Origin: Ruminococcus sp.
Lineage (GTDB): Bacteria; Bacillota; Clostridia; Oscillospirales; Acutalibacteraceae
Direction: 5' to 3'
DNA length: 51,234 nt
NCBI GenBank assembly: GCA_017404665.1
Contig: JAFRBX010000012.1
Location: 1 to 51,234 of the forward strand
A program made the translations under genes and the position numbers. Positions 17,711 through 26,080 of the stretch are shown here, one piece after another. How positions within the stretch are numbered: position 1 is the first letter of the stretch; every line of letters starts with the position of its first letter. The notes below the pieces were generated by a model. That model saw only the letters and a list, made by a program, of their open reading frames with translations. It did not search any database and was not told where the DNA came from.

Positions 17711-17713
17711 TTC

Positions 17714-17861
17714 AGTGACAAGTGACCAGTGATTAGTGACCGGTCGTTATATTCTTAATAATATATATTGGTACAATATTCTAACAACAGCGGCACGGAG
17801 TTATCCGTGCCGCTCAAATATTTTATCCAACTTGTCACTAATCACTAACCACTGGCCACTT
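17714..17861. repeat. AGTGAC-type degenerate repeat, inverted pair (family B)
   Basis: Left arm 17714-17745 is built from AGTGAC/TAGTGA units; right arm 17831-17861 is the complementary form (TCACTAATCACTAACCACT). The two arms flank the terminator at 17789-17814, giving a long potential stem between convergent genes. Confidence 0.7.
17789..17814. terminator. Hairpin terminator between galactosidase and trpS
   Basis: A perfect 10-bp stem (AGCGGCACGG / CCGTGCCGCT) with a 6-nt loop, followed by an AT-rich stretch (CAAATATTTT). The two genes converge here. Confidence 0.8.
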
Positions 17862-17864
17862 ATT

Positions 17865-18884
17865 TCAGTGCTTCGGCAGGATGTAGCCGATCTTCTTCAT
17901 CGCCTTTTCAACGGTGCGGTGACTGAAGCGCTGTACGAACTCGACGCTCTTGGTGTAGCATTCCTCAAGATACGCCTTGTCCTTGAGATACTCCTGATAA
18001 CGACGGCGCACCGGCGCGATCTGCGCCACGACCGCCTCGCCGACGGCGGTCTTGAAATCGCCGTAGCCCTTGCCGTCAAAGTCGCGCTCGATCTGCTCAA
18101 ACGAAAGCCCCGTAACCGCCGAGTAAATGGACATCAGGTTGTTGATGCCGTCCTTGCCCTCGGCATAGCGCACCTTCGCTTCACTGTCGGTAATCGCGCG
18201 CTTAAACTTCTTCATAATCACATTATCGTCATCGGTAAGCAGCACATAGCTGTTGACGTTCTCGTCCGACTTGCTCATCTTCGCGGTCGGATTCTGCAGA
18301 CTCATCACGCGCGCGCCGTTCTTCGGGATGAAGCCCTCGGGGATCTTGAACACATTACCGTATACGCCGTTGAAGCGGTTGGCGATATCGCGCGCAAGCT
18401 CGATATGCTGTAGCTGGTCGTGACCGACCGGCACCTTGTCCGTCTGATACAGCAGAATATCGCCCGCCATCAAAGTCGGGTAAGTGAACAGCCCCGCGTT
18501 GATATTGTCGGCATGCTTCGCGCTCTTATCCTTGAACTGCGTCATGCGGGACAGCTCGCCGAACTGGGTATAGCAGTTGAGGATCCACGCCATCGCCGCG
18601 TGATCGGGGTTGTGGCTCTGGATGAAAAAGGGAGCCTTCTCCACATCTACGCCGCACGCCAGAACGGACGCATACATATCGAGGGTGTTTTTGCGAAAAT
18701 CAGCCGGATTCTGGCGCACGGTGATCGTGTGCAGATCCGCCAGCGCATAAATGCAGTTGTATGCGGGATCCTCCTGCATCGCGACCCAGTTTTTGATCGC
18801 CCCCAGATAGTTGCCGAGCGTGAGCGAGCCGCTGGGCTGGATCGCAGAGAATACGATTTGTTTCTTTTCGGTGGTGTTTTCCAT
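17865..18884 (-). CDS. trpS: Tryptophanyl-tRNA synthetase
   Basis: 339 residues, class I synthetase of normal bacterial length. The HIGH-equivalent is in PSGSLTLGNYLGA near the N-terminus, the KMSKS loop is AKMSKSDEN, and GDILLYQTDKVPVGHDQLQH carries the tryptophan/adenylate pocket. It charges tRNA-Trp. ATG has AAAGGA 8 nt upstream. Many Firmicutes trpS genes carry a T-box leader; I looked for the conserved T-box sequence in the 340 nt upstream and found only palindromic repeats. Confidence 0.97.
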   Translation of the reverse strand: MENTTEKKQIVFSAIQPSGSLTLGNYLGAIKNWVAMQEDPAYNCIYALADLHTITVRQNPADFRKNTLDMYASVLACGVDVEKAPFFIQSHNPDHAAMAWILNCYTQFGELSRMTQFKDKSAKHADNINAGLFTYPTLMAGDILLYQTDKVPVGHDQLQHIELARDIANRFNGVYGNVFKIPEGFIPKNGARVMSLQNPTAKMSKSDENVNSYVLLTDDDNVIMKKFKRAITDSEAKVRYAEGKDGINNLMSIYSAVTGLSFEQIERDFDGKGYGDFKTAVGEAVVAQIAPVRRRYQEYLKDKAYLEECYTKSVEFVQRFSHRTVEKAMKKIGYILPKH

Positions 18885-18916
18885 AATGATCTTTCCTTTA
18901 ATATTGGTAGCGCGTT

Positions 18917-19213
18917 TTCTCGGCTCCCTCTGTCGTCGCCCGCTCTACTCGGCAGGCGTATCGGTTGTTACGCCTTGACCTCGTTTCGCGGCTCCTCCTC
19001 TCCCCACCGCGCAGGGTCGCGTCGGGGTCCCCTAATGGGAGCTGTCACCGTCAGGTGACTGAGGGAGAGATAACGAAACGTCATAACAGACTGAAAACGA
19101 CTGACTCAATACCGTGAGAAATGATACTTCTGCGGCGGCTTAAGTCAAAAGTCAACGTGTAATTGTAAAGCTGCGTTATCTCTCCCCCAACCCCCTCGTC
19201 AGAGGGGGCGGTT
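18917..19213. repeat. Palindromic repeat cluster upstream of trpS (family C)
   Basis: Contains the pieces GGGAGCTGTCACC-gtca-GGTGACTGAGGGAG near 19040-19070 and CCCCCTC-gtca-GAGGGGG near 19195-19210, separated by unique sequence. The same CTCAGnCAC..GTGACAGCTCCC theme recurs at 47482-47631. No gene is visible in this 340-nt gap. Confidence 0.65.
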
Positions 19214-19227
19214 CAACGTTTTCTTAA

Positions 19228-20418
19228 TCAGATAACTTCCTTCGCCAGCTGACCGATCTGCTTGATGCCCTCGGTCAAATCCTCATCGGTCGGGGTGGAA
19301 AAGTTGATACGGAAGCTGTGGCACTCAAGCTCGCTGTCGGTCAAAAAGGCGTTGCCGGGCACGACGCAGACCTTGCGCTCCGTGAGCTTCCTGCAGAAGT
19401 CGAGCATATCAACACAGGCAGGCAGCTCGCACCAGATGAATAAACCGCCGTCGATCTTATTATAGGTAATCCCGTTCGGCACGACATACTCGTCGAGCAG
19501 CTTCATGCACAAAGCCGCCTTGCCGCGGTAAAGATCTCTCAGAAAGCCGAGATGACCGTCAAAATCATACTTCGTCATGAATTCATTGCAGATCATCTGC
19601 GACCACATGGTTGTGTGGACGTCCTGACCCTGCTTGCAGATAATCATCTTCGCCATCGCCGCCTTGGGCGCACACATAAAGCCGACGCGGATGCCCGGGG
19701 AGATAACCTTACTGAACGAGCCGGAGTAGATCACGATTCCTTCCGTATCGAAGCTCTTGATCGACGGGATATCCTCGCCGTAGTATCTGAGATCGCCGTA
19801 GGGATTATCCTCGATGATCAGACAGTTGTGGGAGAGCGCGAGCTCATAGAGCTTCTTTCTTTTTCCGAGCGACATAGTCACGCCTGAAGGATTCTGGAAA
19901 TTCGGGATGGTGTAGATCATCTTCGCGCTCTCATTCGCGTCCAGCGCCTTTTCCAGCTCCTCCATGCTCATGCCGTCGGACTCGACGGGAACGCCGACCA
20001 GCCGCGTATTATAGCTGCGGAAGGTATTCAGCGAGCCGATAAAGCTGGGCGCTTCGCAAATCAGCACGTCGTGCTCGTTCAAAAAGCTCTTGCCCGCGAG
20101 GTCCATGACCTGCTGAGCGCCGGAAACAACGATCAGCTCATCGTCATCGGTACCGATGCCGTGCTTTTCTTTCAGATACGCTTTCAGGGTGTCGCGCAAA
20201 GGCTGATAGCCCTCGCTCACCCCGTACTGCAGGACGCCGATGGGATTGTCGGCGAGGATCCGCGCCGAGATCTCACGGATCGCGTCGACCGGGAACGCGT
20301 CGGGGGCGGGATTGCCCGCAGACAGAGAAATGACGCCGGGATCGGATGCGCTCTTGAGAATCTCGCGGATTGCGTTGGGCTTGAGCGCCAGAACCTTATC
20401 GGAAAAACGGTAATTCAT
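19228..20418 (-). CDS. PLP-dependent aminotransferase, class I/II (2-aminoadipate/aromatic type)
   Basis: 396 residues. The Schiff-base lysine is Lys237 in YSGSFSKVISPGIRVGF; YTIPNFQNPSGVTMS and EDNPYGDLRY are typical of the LysN/ARO8-like subgroup that accepts 2-aminoadipate, aromatic or branched-chain amino acids. It lacks the GntR-type DNA-binding domain of MocR proteins. It stands alone with its own promoter at 20460-20488, back to back with a DHHW gene. The exact substrate cannot be read from sequence. Confidence 0.92.
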   Translation of the reverse strand: MNYRFSDKVLALKPNAIREILKSASDPGVISLSAGNPAPDAFPVDAIREISARILADNPIGVLQYGVSEGYQPLRDTLKAYLKEKHGIGTDDDELIVVSGAQQVMDLAGKSFLNEHDVLICEAPSFIGSLNTFRSYNTRLVGVPVESDGMSMEELEKALDANESAKMIYTIPNFQNPSGVTMSLGKRKKLYELALSHNCLIIEDNPYGDLRYYGEDIPSIKSFDTEGIVIYSGSFSKVISPGIRVGFMCAPKAAMAKMIICKQGQDVHTTMWSQMICNEFMTKYDFDGHLGFLRDLYRGKAALCMKLLDEYVVPNGITYNKIDGGLFIWCELPACVDMLDFCRKLTERKVCVVPGNAFLTDSELECHSFRINFSTPTDEDLTEGIKQIGQLAKEVI

Positions 20419-20459
20419 TTTATCACACTTTCTGTTTATTTTGAATTCGTACAGTAGCT

Positions 20460-20488
20460 ATCATAGCACAAGTTTTGCGTTAGTGCAA
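20460..20488 (-). promoter_or_regulatory. Sigma-A promoter of the aminotransferase gene
   Basis: Minus strand TTGCAC (20483-20488), 17-bp spacer, TATGAT (20460-20465), about 42 nt before the start codon. Confidence 0.75.
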
Positions 20489-20674
20489 GAAAAATACCGA
20501 AAATCTCTGTCGTATGGCTTTTTGGGAGCTTTTATTTGCGTTTTTATCGGCTTTTTGCGTTTTTTATCAGCGAAACTGCTGCGGACAGAACCTGCTTCTC
20601 GCTCTCTCAATGACCGCTTTTCTTGAAACTGCATAAAAATTGATAGTTTTTATTGAAAAAATCCTGTTTTTTTG

Positions 20675-20703
20675 TTGTATCCAAGCAGATTTTGGTGTAT
20701 AAT
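20675..20703 (+). promoter_or_regulatory. Promoter of the DHHW-Nudix operon
   Basis: TTGTAT (20675-20680), 17-bp spacer, consensus TATAAT (20698-20703), about 65 nt before the DHHW start. The -35 is poor but the -10 is perfect. The rest of 20419-20768 shows no gene. Confidence 0.65.
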
Positions 20704-20768
20704 ATAAAAGAATATAACCTATAGTTCGAGGGTGCTGAAAAATACGCCGAACCGGAGCGGAGGAACCC

Positions 20769-21902
20769 ATGAGAAAAAAACAAAAAAGAAAATACGCCGC
20801 GCGACGCGGCTCGCCGCCTGCGCGAAAAGCGTTGTGCGCTGTCTTATGCCTGCTGACGGCAGCGGTCATGCTCATCTGCACACAGTGTAAAGCCGTCGTT
20901 GACCGTCAAAATGCCACCGAAGCGGAAACCGCCGCTCCCGCGGTCGAAGAAACGACCGTAGAAGTATCCGCCGACCCGCTGAACTTTTTAACGCCGGATA
21001 TCCCCGACGACGGCACGGACGGCTATTTTTCATACGCTAATTCAGGCGTGTACATCTACAACCACATGGCGTTTGAGCTGAGCGGCGCGAACGACCCGGC
21101 AGCGGAAGACTACGCTTCGGCGATCTCCGAATTCAAGAAGAGCGCGCCGGAATTCACCGTCTACAATATGGTGGTGCCGACCCACACCGAATACGGACTT
21201 CCCCCTCGCCTGTGCGAAGAGACCTATACCGCCTCACAGTCGCAGAACATCAAGAAAATCTATTCGAGCTACACGGAGGACGTCAAGCCCATCAACTGCT
21301 ATAACGCCCTATGCGAGCACATGAGCGAGTATCTGTACTTCAGCACCGACCACCACTGGACGGGTCTGGGTTCCTACTATGCGTATCAGGCATTCTGCGA
21401 GCAGACAGGTCAGACGCCGCTGCAGCTGAGCGACTGTACGGAAAACAAAAAAGAAGGCTTTACAGGCACATTCTCCGACTATGCCGACGATTTGAACGCC
21501 GATTATGTTTCCTACTGGACCTTCCCCTACGCGACCCATGCGATGCGTCAGGAGGAAAGCGGAATGGACCTGTATGAGATGGATATCTACTACGATTACA
21601 TCGAGGACAGCTCGAGTCTTTACAGCACCTTCATCTGCGGCGATTCCTCGCTGTTCATCGAGTATAACGACGACAATCAAAGCGGCAGAAAGATCGCCGT
21701 CGTCAAGGAAAGCTACGGCAACGCGTTCGTTCCTTATCTGACCTATAACTACGAAGAGGTCCACATCATCGACTCGCGCTACTTCTCGGGCAGCGTGAAG
21801 GAATACATGGAGGAAAACGGCATCACCGAGATCCTGTTCCTCAACAACATCATGTCCGCCAACAACCCGTTCATGGTAGACGGCATCAGAGAGATCAGCT
21901 GA
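20769..21902 (+). CDS. DHHW family extracytoplasmic protein
   Basis: 377 residues. A very basic N-terminus (RKKQKRKYAARR) leads into a membrane segment at about 21-38, then a Glu/Ala/Thr-rich linker to residue 70. The family motif is complete: DHHW at 194-197 in YFSTDHHWTGLGSYYAY, followed by the conserved KESYGNAFVPYL block. Unlike the other two DHHW proteins in this window it has no MBOAT gene beside it; its operon partner is a Nudix hydrolase 15 nt downstream. It may work with one of the two MBOAT proteins encoded elsewhere here. GCGGAGG precedes the ATG. Confidence 0.85.
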   Translation: MRKKQKRKYAARRGSPPARKALCAVLCLLTAAVMLICTQCKAVVDRQNATEAETAAPAVEETTVEVSADPLNFLTPDIPDDGTDGYFSYANSGVYIYNHMAFELSGANDPAAEDYASAISEFKKSAPEFTVYNMVVPTHTEYGLPPRLCEETYTASQSQNIKKIYSSYTEDVKPINCYNALCEHMSEYLYFSTDHHWTGLGSYYAYQAFCEQTGQTPLQLSDCTENKKEGFTGTFSDYADDLNADYVSYWTFPYATHAMRQEESGMDLYEMDIYYDYIEDSSSLYSTFICGDSSLFIEYNDDNQSGRKIAVVKESYGNAFVPYLTYNYEEVHIIDSRYFSGSVKEYMEENGITEILFLNNIMSANNPFMVDGIREIS

Positions 21903-21917
21903 CGGGGGTGTAACGGA

Positions 21918-22607
21918 ATGATCGGAAAGAAAGTCAAAGTAAACGTCTACGGTATGCTGGCCGATAACCTGTATTCGGGCTATGCGAATGCCGATACCGT
22001 CAAAAACCGCAGCTCCTATATCCTCTCGAAAAAGCCGCCGCGTGACTTTATGTTCGGCGTCGTCATCGCCGTCGCGGCCGTCAAGGGCGCCGGTGAAAAG
22101 CTGATTATCGCCCCCGAGGGCGAGATCTACTATGAGCCTGCGATCCGCGAACACCTGAGCCGTCTGCACAATGTGCATATCGAAAATCTCAGCTGTCTGT
22201 ATGAAAAAAGCTGCGGCGCCATCGTCATCTACAAAAAAGGCGACCGCTGCAAGATCCTGCTGGTCAGGAACCACAACGGCAGGAACTACAGCTTCCCCAA
22301 GGGTCATGTAGAACTAGGCGAGACCGAGGAAGAGACCGCGATCCGCGAGGTCAAGGAAGAGACCGGTCTCGATATCAGCATCATCCCCTCCTTCCGCGAG
22401 GTTGCGGACTACTGCCCCTTCGGCAAAATCCGCAAGCGCGTGGTGTTCTTCATGGCGCAGACCATGAGCGACAGGGTACATATCCAGGAGGAGGAGATCG
22501 ACTCCTTCATCTGGGTCGATCTGGAAGAAGCGCACCACCGCTGTACCTACGACAACGACCTGCGCGTCATCCGCAAGGCGCGGGAAAACATTGACAAACT
22601 GAAATGA
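21918..22607 (+). CDS. Nudix hydrolase with an N-terminal extension
   Basis: 229 residues. A complete Nudix box GHVELGETEEETAIREVKEE..G lies at 129-151 (written here in part), so it should hydrolyse a nucleoside diphosphate linked to another moiety; the SFPKGHVE form is common in diadenosine-polyphosphate hydrolases. Residues 1-95 form a separate region (DFMFGVVIAVAAVKGAGEKL, then IIAPEG) that reminds me of the small inorganic-pyrophosphatase-like proteins of Firmicutes; this is an impression, not a proven match. It follows the DHHW gene by 15 nt. The region 22608-22820 downstream holds hairpins but no gene. Confidence 0.85.
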   Translation: MIGKKVKVNVYGMLADNLYSGYANADTVKNRSSYILSKKPPRDFMFGVVIAVAAVKGAGEKLIIAPEGEIYYEPAIREHLSRLHNVHIENLSCLYEKSCGAIVIYKKGDRCKILLVRNHNGRNYSFPKGHVELGETEEETAIREVKEETGLDISIIPSFREVADYCPFGKIRKRVVFFMAQTMSDRVHIQEEEIDSFIWVDLEEAHHRCTYDNDLRVIRKARENIDKLK

Positions 22608-22676
22608 TCCCTTGTTTTTCATTTGCGCGACGATCCATGATCGATCGTAACACCTGAAAAAACGCATATAAACAAG

Positions 22677-22744
22677 AGCGGCGTCCAAGGAGCCGCTTTA
22701 CCGAAGCCCAAGCCGAACCGCACGGAAATTTTTCCGCGCGGTTC
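22677..22744 (+). terminator. Two tandem hairpins after the Nudix gene
   Basis: First: AGCGGC and GCCGCT arms at 22677-22697 with a bulge. Second: GAACCGCACGGAAA paired with TTCCGCGCGGTTC at 22715-22744 (one mismatch), followed by GTGCTTTTG. Probably the operon terminator. Confidence 0.6.
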
Positions 22745-22823
22745 GTGCTTTTGACAATCATCATATGCCTATCGTTTTCATGTTTTTGTTAAAAAATTAA
22801 CTAATTAATATTTTGAATTTCCG

Positions 22824-22852
22824 TTGACTATTTCCATTTTTTATATTATAAT
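22824..22852 (+). promoter_or_regulatory. Sigma-A promoter of the BlaI-type regulator
   Basis: TTGACT (22824-22829), 17-bp spacer, TATAAT (22847-22852), inside a strongly AT-rich stretch; start codon 75 nt downstream. No BlaI-type TACA/TGTA dyad was obvious. Confidence 0.85.
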
Positions 22853-22926
22853 TACTTCATAAATATACAGTTTTTACATTTCTTTTCGAATTGACCTTCG
22901 CGCAAATACAAAGAAAGGGGAATTGT

Positions 22927-23301
22927 ATGTTGACAAGAAGCGAAAAACAAATTATGGATCTGCTCTGGAGGGTCAACGAACCGCTGTCCTGTACAGAGAT
23001 CGTAGAGCTCTCGGGCGACAAAACATGGAAGGACAGCTATGTCCATTCACTCATCAAATCGCTGATGAAGAAGGACATGGTGGAGATCGCGGCGTTTGAG
23101 CTGATTTCCCGCAGCTACGCGCGCAAGTTCAAGCCGAAGCTGACTAAGGAGCAGTACTGCATCAGGGAATATCTGGCAGAGGATCCCGCGAACAGTTTTT
23201 CCAAGCTGTTTGCCGCCTACGCCGAGCAATCGGACAGCGCAGAGGAAATGAACAAGATCGAGGAGATCATCCGACAGTGGAAAAAAGATCATAGCATCTG
23301 A
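22927..23301 (+). CDS. BlaI/MecI/CopY family transcriptional regulator (orphan)
   Basis: 124 residues from ATG 22927, with AAAGGGG 6 nt upstream; an upstream in-frame TTG has no binding site. The N-terminal winged helix (LTRSEKQIMDLLWRVNEPLS, then VHSLIKSLMKKDMVE) is typical of BlaI; the C-terminal helices mediate dimerisation. BlaI repressors are usually released by cleavage from the sensor protease BlaR1/MecR1, but no blaR1 gene is next to it. It is monocistronic, ending in a strong terminator. Target genes are unknown; autoregulation is possible. Confidence 0.9.
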   Translation: MLTRSEKQIMDLLWRVNEPLSCTEIVELSGDKTWKDSYVHSLIKSLMKKDMVEIAAFELISRSYARKFKPKLTKEQYCIREYLAEDPANSFSKLFAAYAEQSDSAEEMNKIEEIIRQWKKDHSI

Positions 23302-23321
23302 TGTGCATATTGTATGATGAA

Positions 23322-23356
23322 AGGGAGGGGCAGTACGCTCCTCCCTGTTTTTTTTG
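23322..23356 (+). terminator. Intrinsic terminator of the BlaI-type gene
   Basis: Stem AGGGAGG / CCTCCCT (23322-23346) followed by GTTTTTTTTG, a textbook rho-independent terminator. Confidence 0.9.
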
Positions 23357-23368
23357 ATCTTTTTTTCA

Positions 23369-23406
23369 GTTGAGATTGCCGCGCCCTAGAGGGCTCGCAA
23401 TGACAA
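23369..23406. repeat. Palindromic repeat, family A copy 3
   Basis: GTTGAGATTGCCGCG at one end, GCTCGCAATGACAA at the other, and an inner GCCC-taga-GGGC stem. It is immediately downstream of a DHHW gene stop. Confidence 0.8.
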
Positions 23407-23415
23407 TATAAATAG

Positions 23416-24555
23416 TTACTGCAGCCAGCCGAGGTTGGTATCCGTCGCGAGATTGTCGATGGAATACAGCACCAGCACACGGTCGATCCCCTCGCTTTCG
23501 ATCAGCGCGCTGACAGAGCTTGTATAATAGCGCAGGTCGACCATGATGATCTCGCTGAAATGATCCGCAAGGAAAGGCACCAGTGAATGGGCAAAGCTGT
23601 CCTTGACGACCAGCAGCTTTTCATCCGACGACGCCGCAAAGTTTTTGATCACGGTGTAAGGATGGTTGCCGTCAAGATAGATGGGATATTTGTCGTCCTC
23701 TTCCAGATGATCGTAAAAGAACATCCCGCCCTGCTCGATCACCTCGTCCCCATCGGTGATGGTGACGGTAACAGGGCTTTTTTCATCATTCGCATGGCTG
23801 TCCCACACCTCGACAGTATCGGGAGCAGTCATCCAGAAGCCGGAGGAAGAATAGGTTGTACCGTAAAAATCGGGATACTCCGTAACCTTATAATCGCTCT
23901 CGGGCTTTGCCGTAAAGCCGAGCGGCTGAGCAAGCGCGGAATAGGCGGTGTAGGCGCCCTTTGCCGTCCAGTGATGATCGGTTTTGTAGTAAATCTGATT
24001 TGCGCCGTTATCATAGGTACTCTTGAACAGCTCGCGGATATCGACGAAATCGACAGACGGCAGCGCCGCCTTCATATCTTCAAACTCTGCATCATCCGTG
24101 TACTCCCGGTGTACGGCAGGCAAAATATCCTCACAGACATAGCCGGTGGAGGGTGCGATCAGCACTACGGGCTTCACAGAGGTTTTTTCGGCAAATTCTT
24201 CGATGAAGCCGATGTTGCGGTCAAGTCCGCTCATATCCTCGGGATCGTTAACCAGATAGCCGTCTTTACACAGATATATGCCGTTAGAGCCGTTGTTGCC
24301 GATCGCATAATTATAATAGGAAGACAGTCCTACCCAAAAGTTTCGTCCCGCAGTCTGGTCGGACAGGTATTTTTCAAAATCCTTGCCGAAGTCACCGGAC
24401 AACAAACGGCTGAATGTGAACGCGGGCGCCTGCTGGAGATAGCGCTTCTCAGAGGAGCTGTATTCTTTTTTCGGCAAAACAAGGAACAATACCAGCATCG
24501 CGACGATGAAGCAGGCAAAAATGATCGCCGGCAAATTTTTGTATAGCTTTTTCAT
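23416..24555 (-). CDS. DHHW family extracytoplasmic protein, partner of MBOAT 2
   Basis: 379 residues from ATG 24555; the AGGAGG 5 nt upstream overlaps a spurious earlier ATG. One N-terminal membrane anchor (about 8-28), then the periplasm-facing domain with DHHW at 193-196 (YYKTDHHWTAKGAY) and the second block VKDSFAHSLVPFL. With the MBOAT gene 49 nt upstream it forms the second MBOAT/DHHW acylation pair of this window. Close in length and motif spacing to the 20769-21902 protein. Confidence 0.88.
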   Translation of the reverse strand: MKKLYKNLPAIIFACFIVAMLVLFLVLPKKEYSSSEKRYLQQAPAFTFSRLLSGDFGKDFEKYLSDQTAGRNFWVGLSSYYNYAIGNNGSNGIYLCKDGYLVNDPEDMSGLDRNIGFIEEFAEKTSVKPVVLIAPSTGYVCEDILPAVHREYTDDAEFEDMKAALPSVDFVDIRELFKSTYDNGANQIYYKTDHHWTAKGAYTAYSALAQPLGFTAKPESDYKVTEYPDFYGTTYSSSGFWMTAPDTVEVWDSHANDEKSPVTVTITDGDEVIEQGGMFFYDHLEEDDKYPIYLDGNHPYTVIKNFAASSDEKLLVVKDSFAHSLVPFLADHFSEIIMVDLRYYTSSVSALIESEGIDRVLVLYSIDNLATDTNLGWLQ

Positions 24556-24577
24556 TACAGTCCTCCTGTTCATTTTT

Positions 24578-24599
24578 GCCTTCCCCTCAGGGGGAAGGC
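24578..24599. terminator. Hairpin between MBOAT 2 and its DHHW gene
   Basis: GCCTTCCCC and GGGGAAGGC form a 9-bp stem with a 4-nt loop. The T-run lies on the plus-strand side, opposite to the local genes, so it may be a repeat-derived hairpin that only dampens read-through. A similar hairpin occurs at 49872-49894. Confidence 0.5.
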
Positions 24600-24604
24600 T
24601 TTTC

Positions 24605-25999
24605 TTAAAATCTAAAGTACAGGAACGGATTATAGCTGCTCGATACCAGCAGTGCGGTAGAGATCCCCAGCACCGCGATGCAGAAAGCGGTTTTCAGCAG
24701 CGGAGCCGCCTTGCAGTTCTCGATCTTACGGTACAGGTCGGTCATCACCGGCGTCGATGCGAACGCCGCTACCGCCAGCATCGGCAGGTAGGACAGCGCA
24801 AGCGCCCCGGCGTCCGCTGTAATCACCGTTCCGCCGAAGCCGAACATGGACGCGAAGAAAGCGCCCATTTCGGACAGGTCGCTGAAGTAGAACAGCACCC
24901 AGCCGAGGATGATGAAGAACAGCGCGTAGATATGCTGTACGACAGCGGGAGCTTTGTCCAGCCATTTTTTCAGGATGAACTTTTCGAGTATCAGCAGCAA
25001 GCCGAAGTACAGACCCCAGAAAATGAAGTTGAAGTCGGCGCCGTGCCAGAAGCCGGTCAGGAACCATACGATCAGCAGATTGAGGATCTGACGCGGGATA
25101 CCCTTGCGGTTGCCGCCCAGCGGGATATAAACATATTCGCGGAACCATGTGCCGAGCGAGATGTGCCAGCGGCGCCAGAACTCGGTGATACTCTTGGAAA
25201 TATAAGGATAGTTGAAGTTCTTGAGGAACTCAAAGCCGAACATATTGCCCAGACCGCACGCCATATCCGAGTAGCCGGAAAAGTCAAAGTAGATCTGGAA
25301 GGTATAGGCGATGATGCCGACCCACGAGCCCAGCCAGCCCGTCTCCCCCGTCGCGCGGATGTTGTCCCACAAAGCGCCCATCTGGTTGGCGATCAGCACC
25401 TTTTTGGCAAGACCGACGCAAAAGAGGCACACTCCCTTGGTGAAGTCGTCGAGCGTTTCTTTGCGGTGATCGAGCTGATAGGCGACGTCCTTATAGCGGA
25501 CGATGGGACCCGCGATCAGCTGCGGGAACAGCGATACATAGGTGCCGAAGGTGATGATGTTCTTCTGCACCGGCGCGTCGCCGCGATAAACGTCGATCGA
25601 GTAGGACATCGTCTGGAAGGTGTAGAAGCTGATGCCGATCGGCAGCGGCACCTTCAGGCTCGGGATGTTCAGGAACGGCAGGTAGTTGAGCGTATCGGTC
25701 AGGAAGCCCGCATACTTGAAGAAGCCCAGCAGACTGAGGTTGATCACCATGGAGGCGACCAGAAAAACCTTTGCCTTTTTATCATTGACATGACGGTATT
25801 TATTGATGAAATATCCGCAGGTATAATCGACGATCGTGGAGAAGATCATCAGCGTCACATAGACCGGCTCGCCCCAGCCGTAAAACACGAGGTTGACGAT
25901 GAATAACAGGAGGTTGCGCCAGCGGCGCGGGCATATATAATAGAGTATCAGCACAACCGGCAGATACATAAAGAGAAATAATAACGATGAAAATACCAT
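24605..25999 (-). CDS. MBOAT family membrane O-acyltransferase (second copy)
   Basis: 464 residues from ATG 25999, set by GGAGG; an in-frame TTG two codons earlier is part of the spacer. The signature block FWRRWHISLGTWFREYVYIP and active-site His319 (GFWHGADF) match the first copy residue for residue in position, and both end in SYNPFxYFRF. Multi-pass membrane protein for acyl transfer to an extracytoplasmic polymer, working with the DHHW gene downstream. The CaCA antiporter gene lies 78 nt upstream on the same strand, with a repeat between them. Confidence 0.93.
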   Translation of the reverse strand: MVFSSLLFLFMYLPVVLILYYICPRRWRNLLLFIVNLVFYGWGEPVYVTLMIFSTIVDYTCGYFINKYRHVNDKKAKVFLVASMVINLSLLGFFKYAGFLTDTLNYLPFLNIPSLKVPLPIGISFYTFQTMSYSIDVYRGDAPVQKNIITFGTYVSLFPQLIAGPIVRYKDVAYQLDHRKETLDDFTKGVCLFCVGLAKKVLIANQMGALWDNIRATGETGWLGSWVGIIAYTFQIYFDFSGYSDMACGLGNMFGFEFLKNFNYPYISKSITEFWRRWHISLGTWFREYVYIPLGGNRKGIPRQILNLLIVWFLTGFWHGADFNFIFWGLYFGLLLILEKFILKKWLDKAPAVVQHIYALFFIILGWVLFYFSDLSEMGAFFASMFGFGGTVITADAGALALSYLPMLAVAAFASTPVMTDLYRKIENCKAAPLLKTAFCIAVLGISTALLVSSSYNPFLYFRF

Positions 26000-26020
26000 A
26001 TGCAAGCCTCCTTTCCATTT

Positions 26021-26080
26021 AAGTGAAGGGTGAAGAGTAAAGAATGAAGAGTTACGGTTCGGATTATTACAGATGTCCTA
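26021..26080. repeat. Degenerate GTGAAG-type repeat plus a copy of the CTGTAATAATCC repeat
   Basis: 26021-26055 is a run of AAGAGTGAA-like units. 26056-26080 matches the right inverted repeat of the 6110-6387 element (GGTTCGGATTATTACAG is shared except one base) and supplies the TAG stop codon of the CaCA gene. Confidence 0.65.

Noticed and set aside
17714-17861. CRISPR-like array
   Set aside because: The repeat units are short, degenerate and without regular spacers, and no cas genes are present.
18885-19227. T-box leader upstream of trpS
   Set aside because: The conserved T-box core and a Trp specifier loop could not be found; the gap consists of family C repeat pieces.
24506-25906. 466-codon plus-strand open frame opposite MBOAT 2
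   Set aside because: It mirrors the MBOAT coding frame, is rich in Arg/Glu/Asp/His as expected from the complement of a membrane protein gene, and lacks a binding site.
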